Shown in pieces: positions 22,787-35,400 of a stretch of DNA of 64,000 nt. The stretch comes from Baylisascaris procyonis (lineage: Eukaryota; Nematoda; Chromadorea; Rhabditida; Ascarididae). Under the pieces are notes generated by a model. That model did not search any database and was not told the origin of the DNA. It worked only from the letters and a program-made list of their open reading frames with translations. The DNA lies in the NCBI GenBank assembly GCA_037389465.1, contig JAZARR010000095.1, positions 382,001 through 446,000 on the forward strand, given 5' to 3'. How positions within the stretch are numbered: position 1 is the stretch's first letter; every line of letters starts with the position of its first letter. Position numbers and translations under genes: made by a program.

Positions 22787-25700
22787 TTAGGCCCTCAGCC
22801 TAAGCCCAAGCCTGAGCCTAAGCTTAAGCCTAAGACTAAGCCTAAGCCTAAGCCTAAGCCTAAGCCTAAGCCTAAGCCTAAGCTTAAGCCTAAGCCTAAG
22901 CCTAAGCCTAAGCTCAGGCCTAAGCCTAAGCCTAAGCCTAAGCCTAAGCCTAAGCCTAAGCCTAAGCCTAAGCCCAAGCCTAAGCCTAAGCCTAAGCCTA
23001 ATCCTAAGCCTAAGCCTAAGCCTAAGCCCTAAGCCTAAGCCTAAGCCTAAGCCTAAGCCTAAGCCTAAGCCTAAGCCTAATCCTAAGCCTAAGCCTAAGC
23101 CTAAGCCCAAGCCCTAAGCCCTAATCCTGAGCCTAAGCCTAAGCCTAAGCCTAAGCCTAAGCCTAAGCCTAAGCCTAAGCCTGAGCCTATGCCTAAGCCT
23201 AAGCCTAAGGCTAAGCCTAAGCCTAAGGCTAAGCCTAAGCCTAAGCCTAAGCCTAAGCCTAAGCCTAAGCCTGAAATAAGCGTGAGCCTAAGCCTAAGCC
23301 TAAGCCTAAGCCTAACCCGAGCCTAAGCTTAACCGTAAGCATAAGCCTTACCTAAGCCTAAGGCTGAGCCTAAGCCTAAGCCAAGCCCTAAGCATAAGCC
23401 TGACCTTAAGCCTAAGCCTATGTCTAAGCCTAAGCGCTAAGCGTAAGCCTAAGCCTGAGCCTAAGCCTAAGCCTAAGCGTATTCCTAAGCCTAAGCCTAA
23501 GCCTAAGCGTAAACCTGAGCCTAGGCCTAACGTAGGCCCGGGCATGAGCCTAAGCCCTAGCCTAAGCCTAAGCCTAAGCCTAAGCCTAAGCCTAAGCTCA
23601 GGCCTAAGCCTAAGCCTAAGCCTAAGCCTAAGCCTATGCCTAAGCCTAAGTCTAAGCCTAAGCCTAAGCCTAATCCTAAGCCTAAGCCTAAGCCTAACCC
23701 TAAGCCTGTGCCTAAGCCTGAGCCTAAGCCTAAGCCTAAGCCTAAGCCTAAGCGCTAAGCCCTAAGCCCTAAGCCCTAAGCCCTAAGCCTAAGCCTAAGC
23801 CTAAGCCTAAGCCTAAGCCTAAGCTTAAGCTCAGGCCTAAGCCTAAGCCTAAGTCTAAGTCTAAGCTTAAGCCTAAGCCTCAGCATAAGCATAAGCCTAA
23901 GCCTAAGCCTAAGCCTAAGCCCAAGCGTAAACCTGAGCCTGAGCCTAAGCCTAAGCCTAGCCCTAAGCCTAAGCCTAAGCCTAAGCCCAAGCCTAAGCGT
24001 AAGCCTGAGCCTAAGCCTAGGCTAAGGCCTAAGCCGTAACCCTCAGCATAAGCCTAAGCCTAAGCCTAGGCCAAAGCATAAGCCTAAGCCTAAGCCTAAC
24101 CCTAAGCCTAGGCCGTAGCTCTATGCCTAAAACTCAGCGTAAACCTAAGCCTAATGTTAAGCCTAAGCCTAAGCCTTACCTAAGCCCATGGCTAGGCCTA
24201 AGCCTAAGCCTAAGCCTGAGCTTAAGCCTAACCTAAGCCTAAGGCTAAGCCTAAGCCTAAGGCTAAGACTAAGCCAAGCCCTAAGCGTGAGCCTAAGTCT
24301 AATCCTAAGCCCAAGCGTAAATATGAGCCTAAGCTTAAGCCCAAGCCTAAGCCTAAGTCTAAACCTAAGCATAAGCCGTAGCTCTAAGCCTAAGCCTAAG
24401 CGTAAACCTAAGCCTAATGTTCAGCCTAAGCCTAAGCCTAACCTAAGCCTGAGGAGCCTGAGCCTAAGGGTAAACCTAAGCGAAATCCTTATCCTGACCC
24501 CTAGCCCTAAGCTCAATCCTAAGCCTAAGCCTAACCTATGCCTAAGCCTAGGCCTAAGCCTAAGCCTAACCCTAAGCCTAAGCCTAAGCTTAGGCCCTAA
24601 GTCTAAGCCTAAGCCTAAGTCTAAACCTAAGCCTAAGCCGTAGCTCTATGCTAGGCCTAAGCGTAAACCTAAGCCTAATGTTAAGCCTAAGCCTAAGCAT
24701 GAACTAAGCGTGAGCCTAAGCCTAAGCCTAAGCCTAAGCCTAAGCCTAAACCTAAGCCCTAGCCTAAGCCTAAGCATAAGCTTAGGCCCTATGCCTAAAA
24801 CTCAGCGTAAACCTAAGCCTAATGTTAAGCCTAAGCCTAACCCTAAGCCTAAGCCTCAGCCTAAGCCTAAGCCTAAGCCTAAGCCTAAGCCTAAGCCTAA
24901 GCCTAAGCCCTAAGCCTAAGCCTAAGCCTAAGCCTAAGCCTAAGCCTAATCCTAAGCCTAAGCCTAAGCCTAAGTCTAAGCCTAAGCCTAAGCCCTAAGC
25001 CTAAGCCTAATCCTAAGCCTAAGCCTAAGCCTAAGCCTAAGCCCAAGCCTAAGCCTAAGCCTAAGCCTTAGCCTAAGCCCGAGCCTAAGCCCTAAGCCTA
25101 AGCCTAAACCTAAGCCTAAGCCTAAGCCTAAGCCTAAGACTAAGCCTAAGCCTAAGCTCAGGCCTGAGCCTAAGCCTAAGTCTAAGTCTAAGCTTAGGCC
25201 CTAAGCCTAAACCTAAGCCTAAGCCCAAGCGTAAAGCTGAGCCTAAACGTGAGCCTAAGCGTAAGCCTAAGCCTAAGCCTAAGCTCTAAGCGTAAGCCTA
25301 ACCCTAAGCCTAAGCCTAAGCTTAGGCCCTAAGTCTAAGCCTAAGCCTAAGTCTAAACCTAAGCCTAAGCCGTAGCTCTAAGCTAAGCCTAAGCGTAAAC
25401 CTAAGCCTAATGTTAAGCCTAAGCCTAAGCATGAACTAAGCGTGAGCCTAAGCCTAAGCCTAAGCCTAAGCCTAACCCGAGCCTAAGCTTAACCGTAAGC
25501 ATAAGACTTACCTAAGCCTAAGGCTGAGCCTAAGCCTAAGCCAAGCCCTAAGCATAAGCCTGACCTTAAGCCTAAGCCTATGTCTAAGCCTAAGCCCTAA
25601 GCGTAAGCCTGAGCCTGAGCCTAAGCCTAAGCCTAAGCCTAAGCGTAAACCTGAGCCTAGGCCTAACGTAGGCCCGGGCATGAGCCTAAGCCCTAGCCTA

Positions 25701-28700
25701 AGCCTAAGCCTAAGCTTAGGCCCTAAGCCTAAGCCTAAGCCTAAGCCTAAGCCTAAGCTTAAGCCTAAGCCTAAGCCTAAGCCTAAGCTCAGGCCTAAGC
25801 CTAAGCCTAAGCCTAAGCCTAAGCCTAAATCTAAGGCTAAGCCTAACCCTAACCCTAACCCTAATCCTAAGCCTAAGCCTAAGCCTAAGCCTAAGCCTAA
25901 GCCTAAGCCTAAGCCTAAGCCCTAAGCCTAAGCCTAAGCCTAAGCCTAAGCCTAAGCCTAAGCCTAACCCGAGCCTAAGCTTAACCGTAAGCATAAGCCT
26001 TACCTAAGCCTAAGGCTGAGCCTAAGCCTAAGCATGAACTAAGCGTGAGCCTAAGCCTAAGCCTAAGCCTAAGCCTAACCCGAGCCTAAGCTTAACCGTA
26101 AGCATAAGACTTACCTAAGCCTAAGGCTGAGCCTAAGCCTAAGCCAAGCCCTAAGCATAAGCCTGACCTTAAGCCTAAGCCTATGTCTAAGCCTAAGCGC
26201 TAAGCGTAAGCCTGAGCCTGAGCCTAAGCCTAAGCGTATTCCTAAGCCTAAGCCTAAGCCTAAGCGTAAACCTGAGCCTAGGCCTAACGTAGGCCCGGAC
26301 ATGAGCCTAAGCCCTAGCCTAAGCCTAAGCCTAAGCTTAGGCCCTAAGCCTAAGCCTAAGCCTAAGCCTAAGCCTAAGCTCAAGCCTAAGCCTAAGCCTA
26401 AGCCTAAGCCTAAGCTCAGGCCTAAGCCTAAGCCTAAACCTAAGCCTAAGCCTAAGCCTAAGCCTAAGCCTAAGCCTAAGCCTAAGCCTAAGCCTAAGCC
26501 TAATCCTAAGCCTAAGCCTAAGCCTAAGCCTGTGCCTAAGCCTGAGCCTAAGCCTAAGCCTAAGCCTAAGCGCTAAGCCTGAGCCTAATCCTAAGCTTAA
26601 GCTCAGGCCCAAGCCTAAGCCTAAGTCTAAGTCTAAGCTTAAGCCTAAGCCTCAGCATGAGCCTAAGCCTAAGCCTAAGCCTAAGCCTAAGCCTAAGCCT
26701 AAGCTAAGGCCTAAGCCGTAACCCTCAGCATAAGCCTAAGCCTAAGCCTAGTCCAAAGCATAAGCCTAAGCCCAAGCGTAGCCCTAAGCCTAAGCCGTAG
26801 CTCTATGCCTAAAACTCAGCGTAAACCTAAGCCTAATGTTAAGCCTAAGCCTAAGCCTTACGTAAGCCCAAGGCTAGGCCTAAGCCTAAGCCCTAAGCCT
26901 AAGCCTGAGCTTAATCCTAACCTAAGCCTAAGGCTAAGCCTAAGCCAAGCCCTAAGCCTGAGCCTAAGCCTAAGCCTAAGCCCAAGCGTAAATATGAGCC
27001 AAAGCTTAAGCCTAAGCCTAAGCCTAAGTCTAAACCTAAGCCTAAGCCGTAGCTCTAAGTCTAAGCCTAAGCGTAAACCTAAGGCTAATGTTAAGCCTAA
27101 GCCTAAGCTTAAGCCTAAGCCTAAGCCTAAGCCTAAGCCTAAGCCTAACCCTAATCCTAAGCCTAAGCCTAAGCCTAAGCCTAAGGCTAAGCCTAAGCCT
27201 AAGCCTAAGCCTAAGCCTAAGCCCTAAGCCCTAAGCCTAAGCCTAAGCCTAAGCCTAAGCCTAAGCCTAAGCCTAAGCCTAAGCCTAAGCCTAAGCCTGA
27301 GCCTGAGCCTAAGCCTAAGCCTAAGCCTAATCCTAAGCCTAAGCCTAAGCCTAAGCCTAAGCCTAAGCCTAAGCCTAAGCCCTAAGCCCTAAGCCCTAAG
27401 CCTAAGCCTAAGCCTAAGCCTAAGCCTAAGCCTAAGCTTAAGCCTAAGCCTAAGCCTAAGCCTAAGCCTAAGGCTAAGCCTAAGACTAAGCCTAAGCCTA
27501 AGCCTAAGCCTAAGCCTAAGCCTGAACTAAGCGTGAGCCTAAGCCTAAGCCTAAGCCTAAGCCTAACCCGAGCCTAAGCTTAACCGTAGGCATAAGCCTT
27601 ACCTAAGCCTAAGGCTGAGCCTAAGCCTAAGCCAAGCCCTAAGCATAAGCCTGACCTTAAGCCTAAGCCTAAGCCTAATCCTAAGCTTAAGCTCAGGCCT
27701 AAGCCTAAGCCTAAGTCTAAATCTAAGCTTAAGCCTAAGCCTCAGCATGAGCCTAAGCCTAAGCCTAAGCCTAAGCCTAAGCCTAAGCCTAAGCCCAAGC
27801 GTAAACCTGAGCCTGAGCCTAAGCCTAAGCCTAGCCCTAAGCCTAAGCCTAAGCCTAAGCCCAAGCCTAAGCGTAAACCTGAGCCTAAGCCTAAGCTAAG
27901 GCCTAAGCCGTAACCCTCAGCATAAGCCTAAGCCTAAGCCTAGTCCAAAGCATAAGCCTAAGCCTAAGCCTAACCCTAAGCCTAAGCCGTAGCTCTATGC
28001 CTAAAACTCAGCGTAAACCTAAGCCTAATGTTAAGCCTAAGCCTAAGCCTTACGTAAGCCCAAGGCTAGGCCTAAGGCTAAGCCCTAAGCCTAAGCCTGA
28101 GCTTAAGCCTAACCTAAGCCTAAGGCTAAGCCTAAGCCTAAGGCTAAGCCTAAGCCAAGCCCTAAGCCTGAGCCTAAGCCTAAGCCTAAGCCCAAGCGTA
28201 AATATGAGCCTGAGCTTAAGCCTAAGCCTAAGCCTAAGTCTAAACCTAAGCCTAAGCCGTAGCTCTAAGTCTAAGCCTAAGCGTAAACCTAAGGCTAATG
28301 TTAAGCCTAAGCCTAAGCCTAAGCCTAAGCCTAAGCCTACTCCTAAGCCTAAGCCTAAGCCTAAGCCTAAGCCTAAGCCTAAGCCTAAGCCTAAGCCTAA
28401 GCCTTAGCCTAAGCCCTAAGCCTAAGCCTAAGCCTAAGCCCTAAGCCTAAGCCTAAGCCTAAGCCTAATCCAAAGCCTAATCCTAAGCCTAAGCCTAAGC
28501 CTAACCCTAAGCCTAACCCTAAGCCTAAGCCTAAGCCTAAGCCGTAGCTCTATGCCTAAAACTCAGCGTAAACCTAAGCCTAATGTTAAGCCTAAGCCTA
28601 GGCCTTACCTAAGCCCATGGCTAGGCCTAAGCCTAAGCCTAAGCCTGAGCTTAAGCCTAACCTAAGCCTAAGGCTAAGCCTAAGCCTAAGGCTAAGCCTA

Positions 28701-31700
28701 AGCCAAGCCCTAAGCCTGAGCCTAAGCCTAAGCCTAAGCCCAAGCGTAAATATGAGCCTAAGCTTAAGCCTAAGCCTAAGCCTAAGTCTAAACCTCAGCC
28801 TAAGCCTAAGCCTAAGCCTAAGCCTAACCCGAGCCTAAGCTTAACCGTAAGCATAAGACTTACCTAAGCCTAAGGCTAAGCCTAAGCCTAAGGCTAAGCC
28901 TAAGCCAAGCCCTAAGCCTGAGCCTAAGCCTAAGCCTAAGCCCAAGCGTAAATATGAGCCAAAGCTTAAGCCTAAGCCTAAGCCTAAGTCTAAACCTAAG
29001 CCTAAGCCGTAGCTCTAAGTCTAAGCCTAAGCGTAAACCTAAGGCTAATGTTAAGCCTAAGCCTAAGCTTAAGCCTAAGCCTAAGCCTAAGCCTAAGCCT
29101 AAGCCTAACCCTAATCCTAAGCCTAAGCCTAAGCCTAAGCCTAAGGCTAAGCCTAAGCCTAAGCCTAAGCCTAAGCCTAAGCCCTAAGCCCTAAGCCTAA
29201 GCCTAAGCCTAAGCCTAAGCCTAAGCCTAAGCCTAAGCCTAAGCCTAAGCCTAAGCCTAAGCCTAAGCCTGAGCCTAAGCCTAAGCCTAAGCCTAAGCCT
29301 AAGCCTAAGCCTAAGCCTAAGCCTAAGCCTAAGCCCTAAGCCCTAAGCCTAAGCCTAAGACTAAGCCTAAGCCTAAGCCTAAGCTTAAGCCTAAGCCTAA
29401 GCCTAAGCCTAAGCCTAAGGCTAAGCCTAAGACTAAGCCTAAGCCTAAGCCTAAGCCTAAGCCTAAGCCTGAACTAAGCGTGAGCCTAAGCCTAAGCCTA
29501 AGCCTAAGCCTAACCCGAGCCTAAGCTTAACCGTAGGCATAAGCCTTACCTAAGCCTAAGGCTGAGCCTAAGCCTAAGCCAAGCCCTAAGCATAAGCCTG
29601 ACCTTAAGCCTAAGCCTAAGCCTAATCCTAAGCTTAAGCTCAGGCCTAAGCCTAAGCCTAAGTCTAAATCTAAGCTTAAGCCTAAGCCTCAGCATGAGCC
29701 TAAGCCTAAGCCTAAGCCTAAGCCTAAGCCTAAGCCTAAGCCCAAGCGTAAACCTGAGCCTGAGCCTAAGCCTAAGCCTAGCCCTAAGCCTAAGCCTAAG
29801 CCTAAGCCCAAGCCTAAGCGTAAACCTGAGCCTAAGCCTAAGCTAAGGCCTAAGCCGTAACCCTCAGCATAAGCCTAAGCCTAAGCCTAGTCCAAAGCAT
29901 AAGCCTAAGCCTAAGCCTAACCCTAAGCCTAAGCCGTAGCTCTATGCCTAAAACTCAGCGTAAACCTAAGCCTAATGTTAAGCCTAAGCCTAAGCCTTAC
30001 GTAAGCCCAAGGCTAGGATTAAGGCTAAGCCCTAAGCCTAAGCCTGAGCTTAAGCCTAACCTAAGCCTAAGGCTAAGCCTAAGCCTAAGGCTAAGCCTAA
30101 GCCAAGCCCTAAGCCTGAGCCTAAGCCTAAGCCTAAGCCCAAGCGTAAATATGAGCCTGAGCTTAAGCCTAAGCCTAAGCCTAAGTCTAAACCTAAGCCT
30201 AAGCCGTAGCTCTAAGTCTAAGCCTAAGCGTAAACCTAAGGCTAATGTTAAGCCTAAGCCTAAGCCTAAGCCTAAGCCTAAGCCTACTCCTAAGCCTAAG
30301 CCTAAGCCTAAGCCTAAGCCTAAGCCTAAGCCTAAGCCTAAGCCTAAGCCTTAGCCTAAGCCCTAAGCCTAAGCCTAAGCCTAAGCCGTAGCTCTATGCC
30401 TAAAACTCAGCGTAAACCTAAGCCTAATGTTAAGCCTAAGCCTAGGCCTTACCTAAGCCCATGGCTAGGCCTAAGCCTAAGCCTAAGCCTGAGCTTAAGC
30501 CTAACCTAAGCCTAAGGCTAAGCCTAAGCCTAAGGCTAAGCCTAAGCCAAGCCCTAAGCCTGAGCCTAAGCCTAAGCCTAAGCCCAAGCGTAAATATGAG
30601 CCTAAGCTTAAGCCTAAGCCTAAGCCTAAGTCTAAACCTCAGCCTAAGCCTAAGCCTAAGCCTAAGCCTAAGCCTAAGCCTAAGCCTAAGCCTAAGCCTA
30701 AGCCTAAGCCTAAGCCTAAGCCTGAGCCTAAGCCTAAGCCTAAGCGTATTCCTAAGCCTAAGCCTAAGCCTAAGCGTAAACCTGAGCCTAGGCCTAACGT
30801 AGGCCCGGGCATGAGCCTAAGCCCTAGCCTAAGCCTAAGCCTAAGCTTAGGCCCTAAGCCTAAGCCTAAGCCTAAGCTTAAGCCTAAGCCTAAGCCTAAG
30901 CCTAAGCCTAAGCTCAGGCCTAAGCCTAAGCTCAGGCCTAAGCCTAAGCCTAAGCCTATGCCTAAGCCTAAGCCTAAGCCTAAGCCTAAGCCTAATCCTA
31001 AGCCTAAGCCTAAGCCTAACCCTAAGCCTGTGCCTAAGCCTGAGCCTAAGCCTAAGCCTAAGCCTAAGCCTAAGCGCTAAGCCTAAGCCCTAAGCCCTAA
31101 GCCCTAAGCCTAAGCCTAAGCCTAAGCCTAAGCCTAAGCCTAAGCTTAAGCTCAGGCCTAAGCCTAAGCCTAAGTCTAAGTCTAAGCTTAAGCCTAAGCC
31201 TCAGCATAAGCATAAGCCTAAGCCTAAGCCTAAGCCTAAGCCTGACCTTAAGCGTAAGCCTATGTCTAAGCCTAAGCGCTAAGCGTAAGCCTAAGCCTGA
31301 GCCTAAGCCTAAGCCTAAGGCCTAAGCCGTAAGCGTCAACCTAAGCCTAAGCCTAAGCCTAAGCGCTAAGCCTAAGTCTGAGTCTAGGCCAAGCCCTAAG
31401 CCTAAGCCTAAGCCTAAGCCTGAGGCCTGAGCCGTAAGCCTAAGCCTAAGCCTAAGCCTAAGCGTAAACCTGAGCCTAGGCCTAACGTAGGCCCGTTCAT
31501 GAGCCTAAGCCCTAGCCTAAGCCTAAGCTTAAGCCTAAACCTAAGCCTAAGTCTAAACCTAAGCCTGAGCCGTAGCTCTAAGCCTAAGCCTAAGTCTAAA
31601 CCTGAGCCTAAGCTTAACCGTAAGCTTAAGCGTTATCTAAGCCTAAGGCTGAGCCTAAGCCTAAGCTAAGCCCTAAGCCTAAGCCTGACCTTAAGCGTAA

Positions 31701-32288
31701 GCCTATGTCTAAGCCTAAGCGCTAAGCGTAAGCCTAAGCCTGAGCCTAAGCCTAAGCCTAAGGCCTAAGCCGTAAGCCTCAACCTAAGCCTAAGCCTAAG
31801 CCTAGGCCTAAGCGCTAAGCCTAAGTCTGAGTCTAAGCCAAGCCCTAAGCCTAAGCCTAACCCTAAGCCTGAGCCTAAGCGTAAACCTGAGCCTAGGCCT
31901 AACGTAGGCCCGTTCATGAGCCTAAGCCCTAGCCTAAGCCTAAGCTTATGCCTAAGCCTAAGCCTAAACTTAAGCCTGAGCCGAATTCTAAGCCGAATCC
32001 TAAGCCTAAGCGCTAAGCCTAAGCGTAAGCCTAAGCCCTAAGCGTAAGCCTAATCCTAAGCCTGACCCTAAGCTTTAGCCTAAGCCAAGCCCTAAGCCTA
32101 ACCTAAGCCTAAGCCTAAGCCTAAGCCCAAGCGTAAACCTGAGCCTAAGCGAGAGCCTAAGCCTAACCCTAAACATGGGCCTAACCCCAAACCTAAGCCT
32201 AAGCCTAAGCTCAAGCCTAATCCCAAGCTTAAGCTAAAGTCTAAGCCCTAAGGCTAAGCCTGAGCCTTAGCCTAAGCCTTAGGCTTAG
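22787..32288 (-). repeat. Interstitial telomeric array, about 9.5 kb, CCTAAG on + strand
   Basis: Long clean runs of CCTAAG alternate with variant blocks. The array is much less decayed than the 3.4-kb array at 4605-8053, except for its last 0.8 kb, which is the duplicated end of that array. Variant blocks recur in fixed order: gccgtagctctatgcctaaa at about 24114, 26803, 27990, 28545, 29938 and 30390, and cctaggcctaacgtaggccc at about 23520, 25660, 26280, 30785, 31470 and 31890. A segment of about 1.95 kb is tandemly repeated (27997-28407 recurs at 29944-30354). All long ORFs here are repeat translations. Confidence 0.96.
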
Positions 32289-32423
32289 AGAGGGAAGGGA
32301 AAAGAGGTGTGATCGGTAGACTAGTTTTCTTTTCTTGTTGTCTTATTTATAAAACGTGTCGTTAGAGCTGGTTTTTCGAATGTGAATCTGTCTGAAAATG
32401 GTGAATTTTTATAGGTGGTGAAT

Positions 32424-35400
32424 ATGTTCCCATGGGATAGTTTGTTGGAAGCGAAAAAAATTTTAACGTTTCATCATATTGGTAATATTTTATTGTCAAT
32501 TGCATTTTTTGTCGTTAAAATTACTCCTGGATTATGCAATATTATTTTCGGTGTCGAAGGAGAATGTGGACTGGATAGGGTAACGTTCAAATATTCTTAC
32601 TTGTTTTCTTTCTGCATATGATAGTACAGCAATGATATTGAGGTATTGAGGTATCGACGTCTCTACTTTTTAATTTGTAAGTTCCATAATTGGGGAAAAA
32701 CGATCCAACGTTTGGCGATTGAATTCACCGCTAAATATCTCTACGATTTCTTATGTTGTGGATCGGAAAAGTGATTTTTTTTTTCTAAATTTCCATTAGT
32801 GAATTTGTTCTCTCAAAAAATGTTTTTCATTTTGTTTTCATTGTTTTCATTTTGTTTTTCATTTTGTTGGAATTTTCTTAGTAATTTATGGACGATAGTG
32901 ATAAATGATTCAAAATTTTTGATAATTTTCCAAAAAATTAATTCCGACGCTTCTTGGATTTTCAGCGTGAACATGAAATAATGGTGTTTTTGTGTGTTAT
33001 TATATTATGGAAAAATCGAAAAGCATCAAATTGGTTACATTACCTCTCGAATGTGTTTCTCTTTTCGAAAATGGCGAATGTGTTTTTATTCCTAAGAGCT
33101 GAACCGCTTATTGGTACTCTATACGTTTTGTTTTGCGTTGGTATGTTTTTTTTTTTAAATTTATCTTGGTGCGATATTTTCCTTAGCGATCGTTTAGTAA
33201 TCAGCGATCTTAGAGTTAGACAGCTCTATAAATTCGTTTATATATTTCATCTATTTTTTACCGATTGATCGCTGAATTATACATGAAACCGTGGAATATA
33301 CCGGGTCCTAGAAGTTGAACTGGCTTTTGAAGTGCTCTTTTAAAGGAGTCTGACTCCGGAGTCGTCCAATGTCACACTTCTATTCGTTCCTTTGCATCGT
33401 TCCTTGAGATGTATTTTTGATTAATTTATGCTATTCATTTTCCAGCGATTCCATTGCAGTTTTGATTGAATTTTTATAGTTATCAGTTAGTGGTAGTAAA
33501 TGAAAAGGAGTCAAGAGTCATTGCATGACTCTCGCGTTATTAAAGACGTCCTTTCAGAATCCCACTTCTTTATGCCATTTGACATCTTGTCTGTCGGAAA
33601 TAGGGTTTGCAAGTTCAGAAGCAGGCAGACAAGCAGGTAGGCCGGTTCTTAATGGTGGATTTGGATTGCTTCGTGTTGCTGTCGGGTGGTGTGGGGGAGG
33701 GGGGAAGAGGGAGGTGGGAGTCGATTGAAGTAATACCTTTTGGATTAGGGTAGCAGATATAGGTCCCCGAATGGCTTGAATGATGGATGGCCCGTGGCGA
33801 TCGACGACTGAATGTTTGACATTCAACTGTTACAGTTCATGCGGTTCTGTTGCCCGAACCGGCTTATTCTGGGCCACAGAAGATCACCTATTTTAATGGA
33901 ATGGAATTAAATGTGAGTTGTTTTTCTAGATGGTCAATGCTTTATTGCAATGTTTGTTACTTATCATTTCTTCTTTTATTATAGGTAGGTATTATAGGTA
34001 TTATTTGATGACACTGTAGCTAGATATTACAGATATATAGGTAGGTATTGTGGATTTAGGTATTTATTCATATTGTTCGTGTTATTAGAAGTTATGAATT
34101 TGATGGTAGATATATGCAACAAGAAAGTTCCTCATTGCTTATTCAAGTTTTGTTAAAATATGATCATAGGTGGAAGAATATAAAAGAATGTGAGCAAAGT
34201 TATGGTATCATTTGAATTGAACTTATCGCATAGTTGTTTTTTTTTTTTTTTTTTTGCATAAATCAGTATATGAGAGAACGCTGACCATTTCGATTATATA
34301 TTTATGATCTTTACCGCTCGTTTTGTTTTGTTTTTTGCCCCTTTTGGAAGAGCCAGAAGAATTTTCCGAAGCGGGCGGGTAAAGAAATTTAAATTCTCGT
34401 AGTATTTTGCGAAAATTTTTCCTCATTTTTTTTGAAAGGGAGGGGGGAATGGGGAGGAGAGGGATGAAAATTGCTAATTTGCAGATTTTTTTTTCGATTT
34501 TAAGGATGAGATTCAAAGGAATAAACGTATCACATGGTTAGTGCAATTCTATACAACATGGTCACCTGAATGCAAACATATAGCACCCGTTTTTGCACAA
34601 CTCAGCGATAGGTTTGTTTTATTTCTTCGTTGTGTTGTTTCGTACTGGTAAGTCGATTATCATCTTTTAATGTTGAAGTACATTCTTGTCGAATTTCTTA
34701 TAAATGATATGAAGGGACCATTTAATTCCCTTAAGAAATGTTTTCTTTAGGGTGAGGGGATGCGTTGGAGCCGTTTTCCTCTTTTGTGGTTTAGGCGGTT
34801 ACCTTTAGTGTTGAATAATTTTCGTGAAGTTGTTGGAGTATATTTCCGCTAGTATATTGATTTCTGCTTGAATCTTAGATTTCAAAGCTTATTTATTTAA
34901 ACTTTGCAGTGTTATTTTAGATATTTTGCTAAAATAGTGACGATTTTTTTTGTTTTCTTAAACAGTTTTTTGTATTTTCATGAATAGAGTATCTCCCCCT
35001 TCCCTCCCCCATCCTTCCTCTCCGCCTCCCCTGTTGGAGAACCAAAGAATACCTGCTATTTTTGGATAAATTTCTTCATTAAAGAAAAGCCTTCAAACAG
35101 TACCGTGATCGAGAGCAATTAAGTTTACGCATAAAGAAACATGATCTGATTTAGAATAATGTGAAAAATTAAAAGCTCAGGGCGTCTACTCAAGCAGATA
35201 CGATAATGTGGATGTAATGTGTTGTTTTAGCTCTGTAATGTTTTCTGTATTATGTACATCAAATATTTTAAATGGCGATCGTTGATGAATTCAGATTCGC
35301 TTTGCCGAATCTATGCTTTGCGAAACTCGACGTGGGACGTTGGCCGAAGGAAGCAGAACGCTTCAGAATCAATACTCATCCAGCCAGTCGTCAGTTGCCA

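Noticed and set aside
22787..32288. Long K/P-rich and S/L-rich ORFs (up to about 151 codons)
   Set aside because: Same cause: a six-base repeat keeps dipeptide frames open. No splice signals, start context or non-repeat sequence.
22787..32288. A true chromosome end inside the window
   Set aside because: Single-copy genes lie on both sides of every TTAGGC tract, and the tracts are degenerate with higher-order blocks, so they are interstitial unless the assembly is misjoined.
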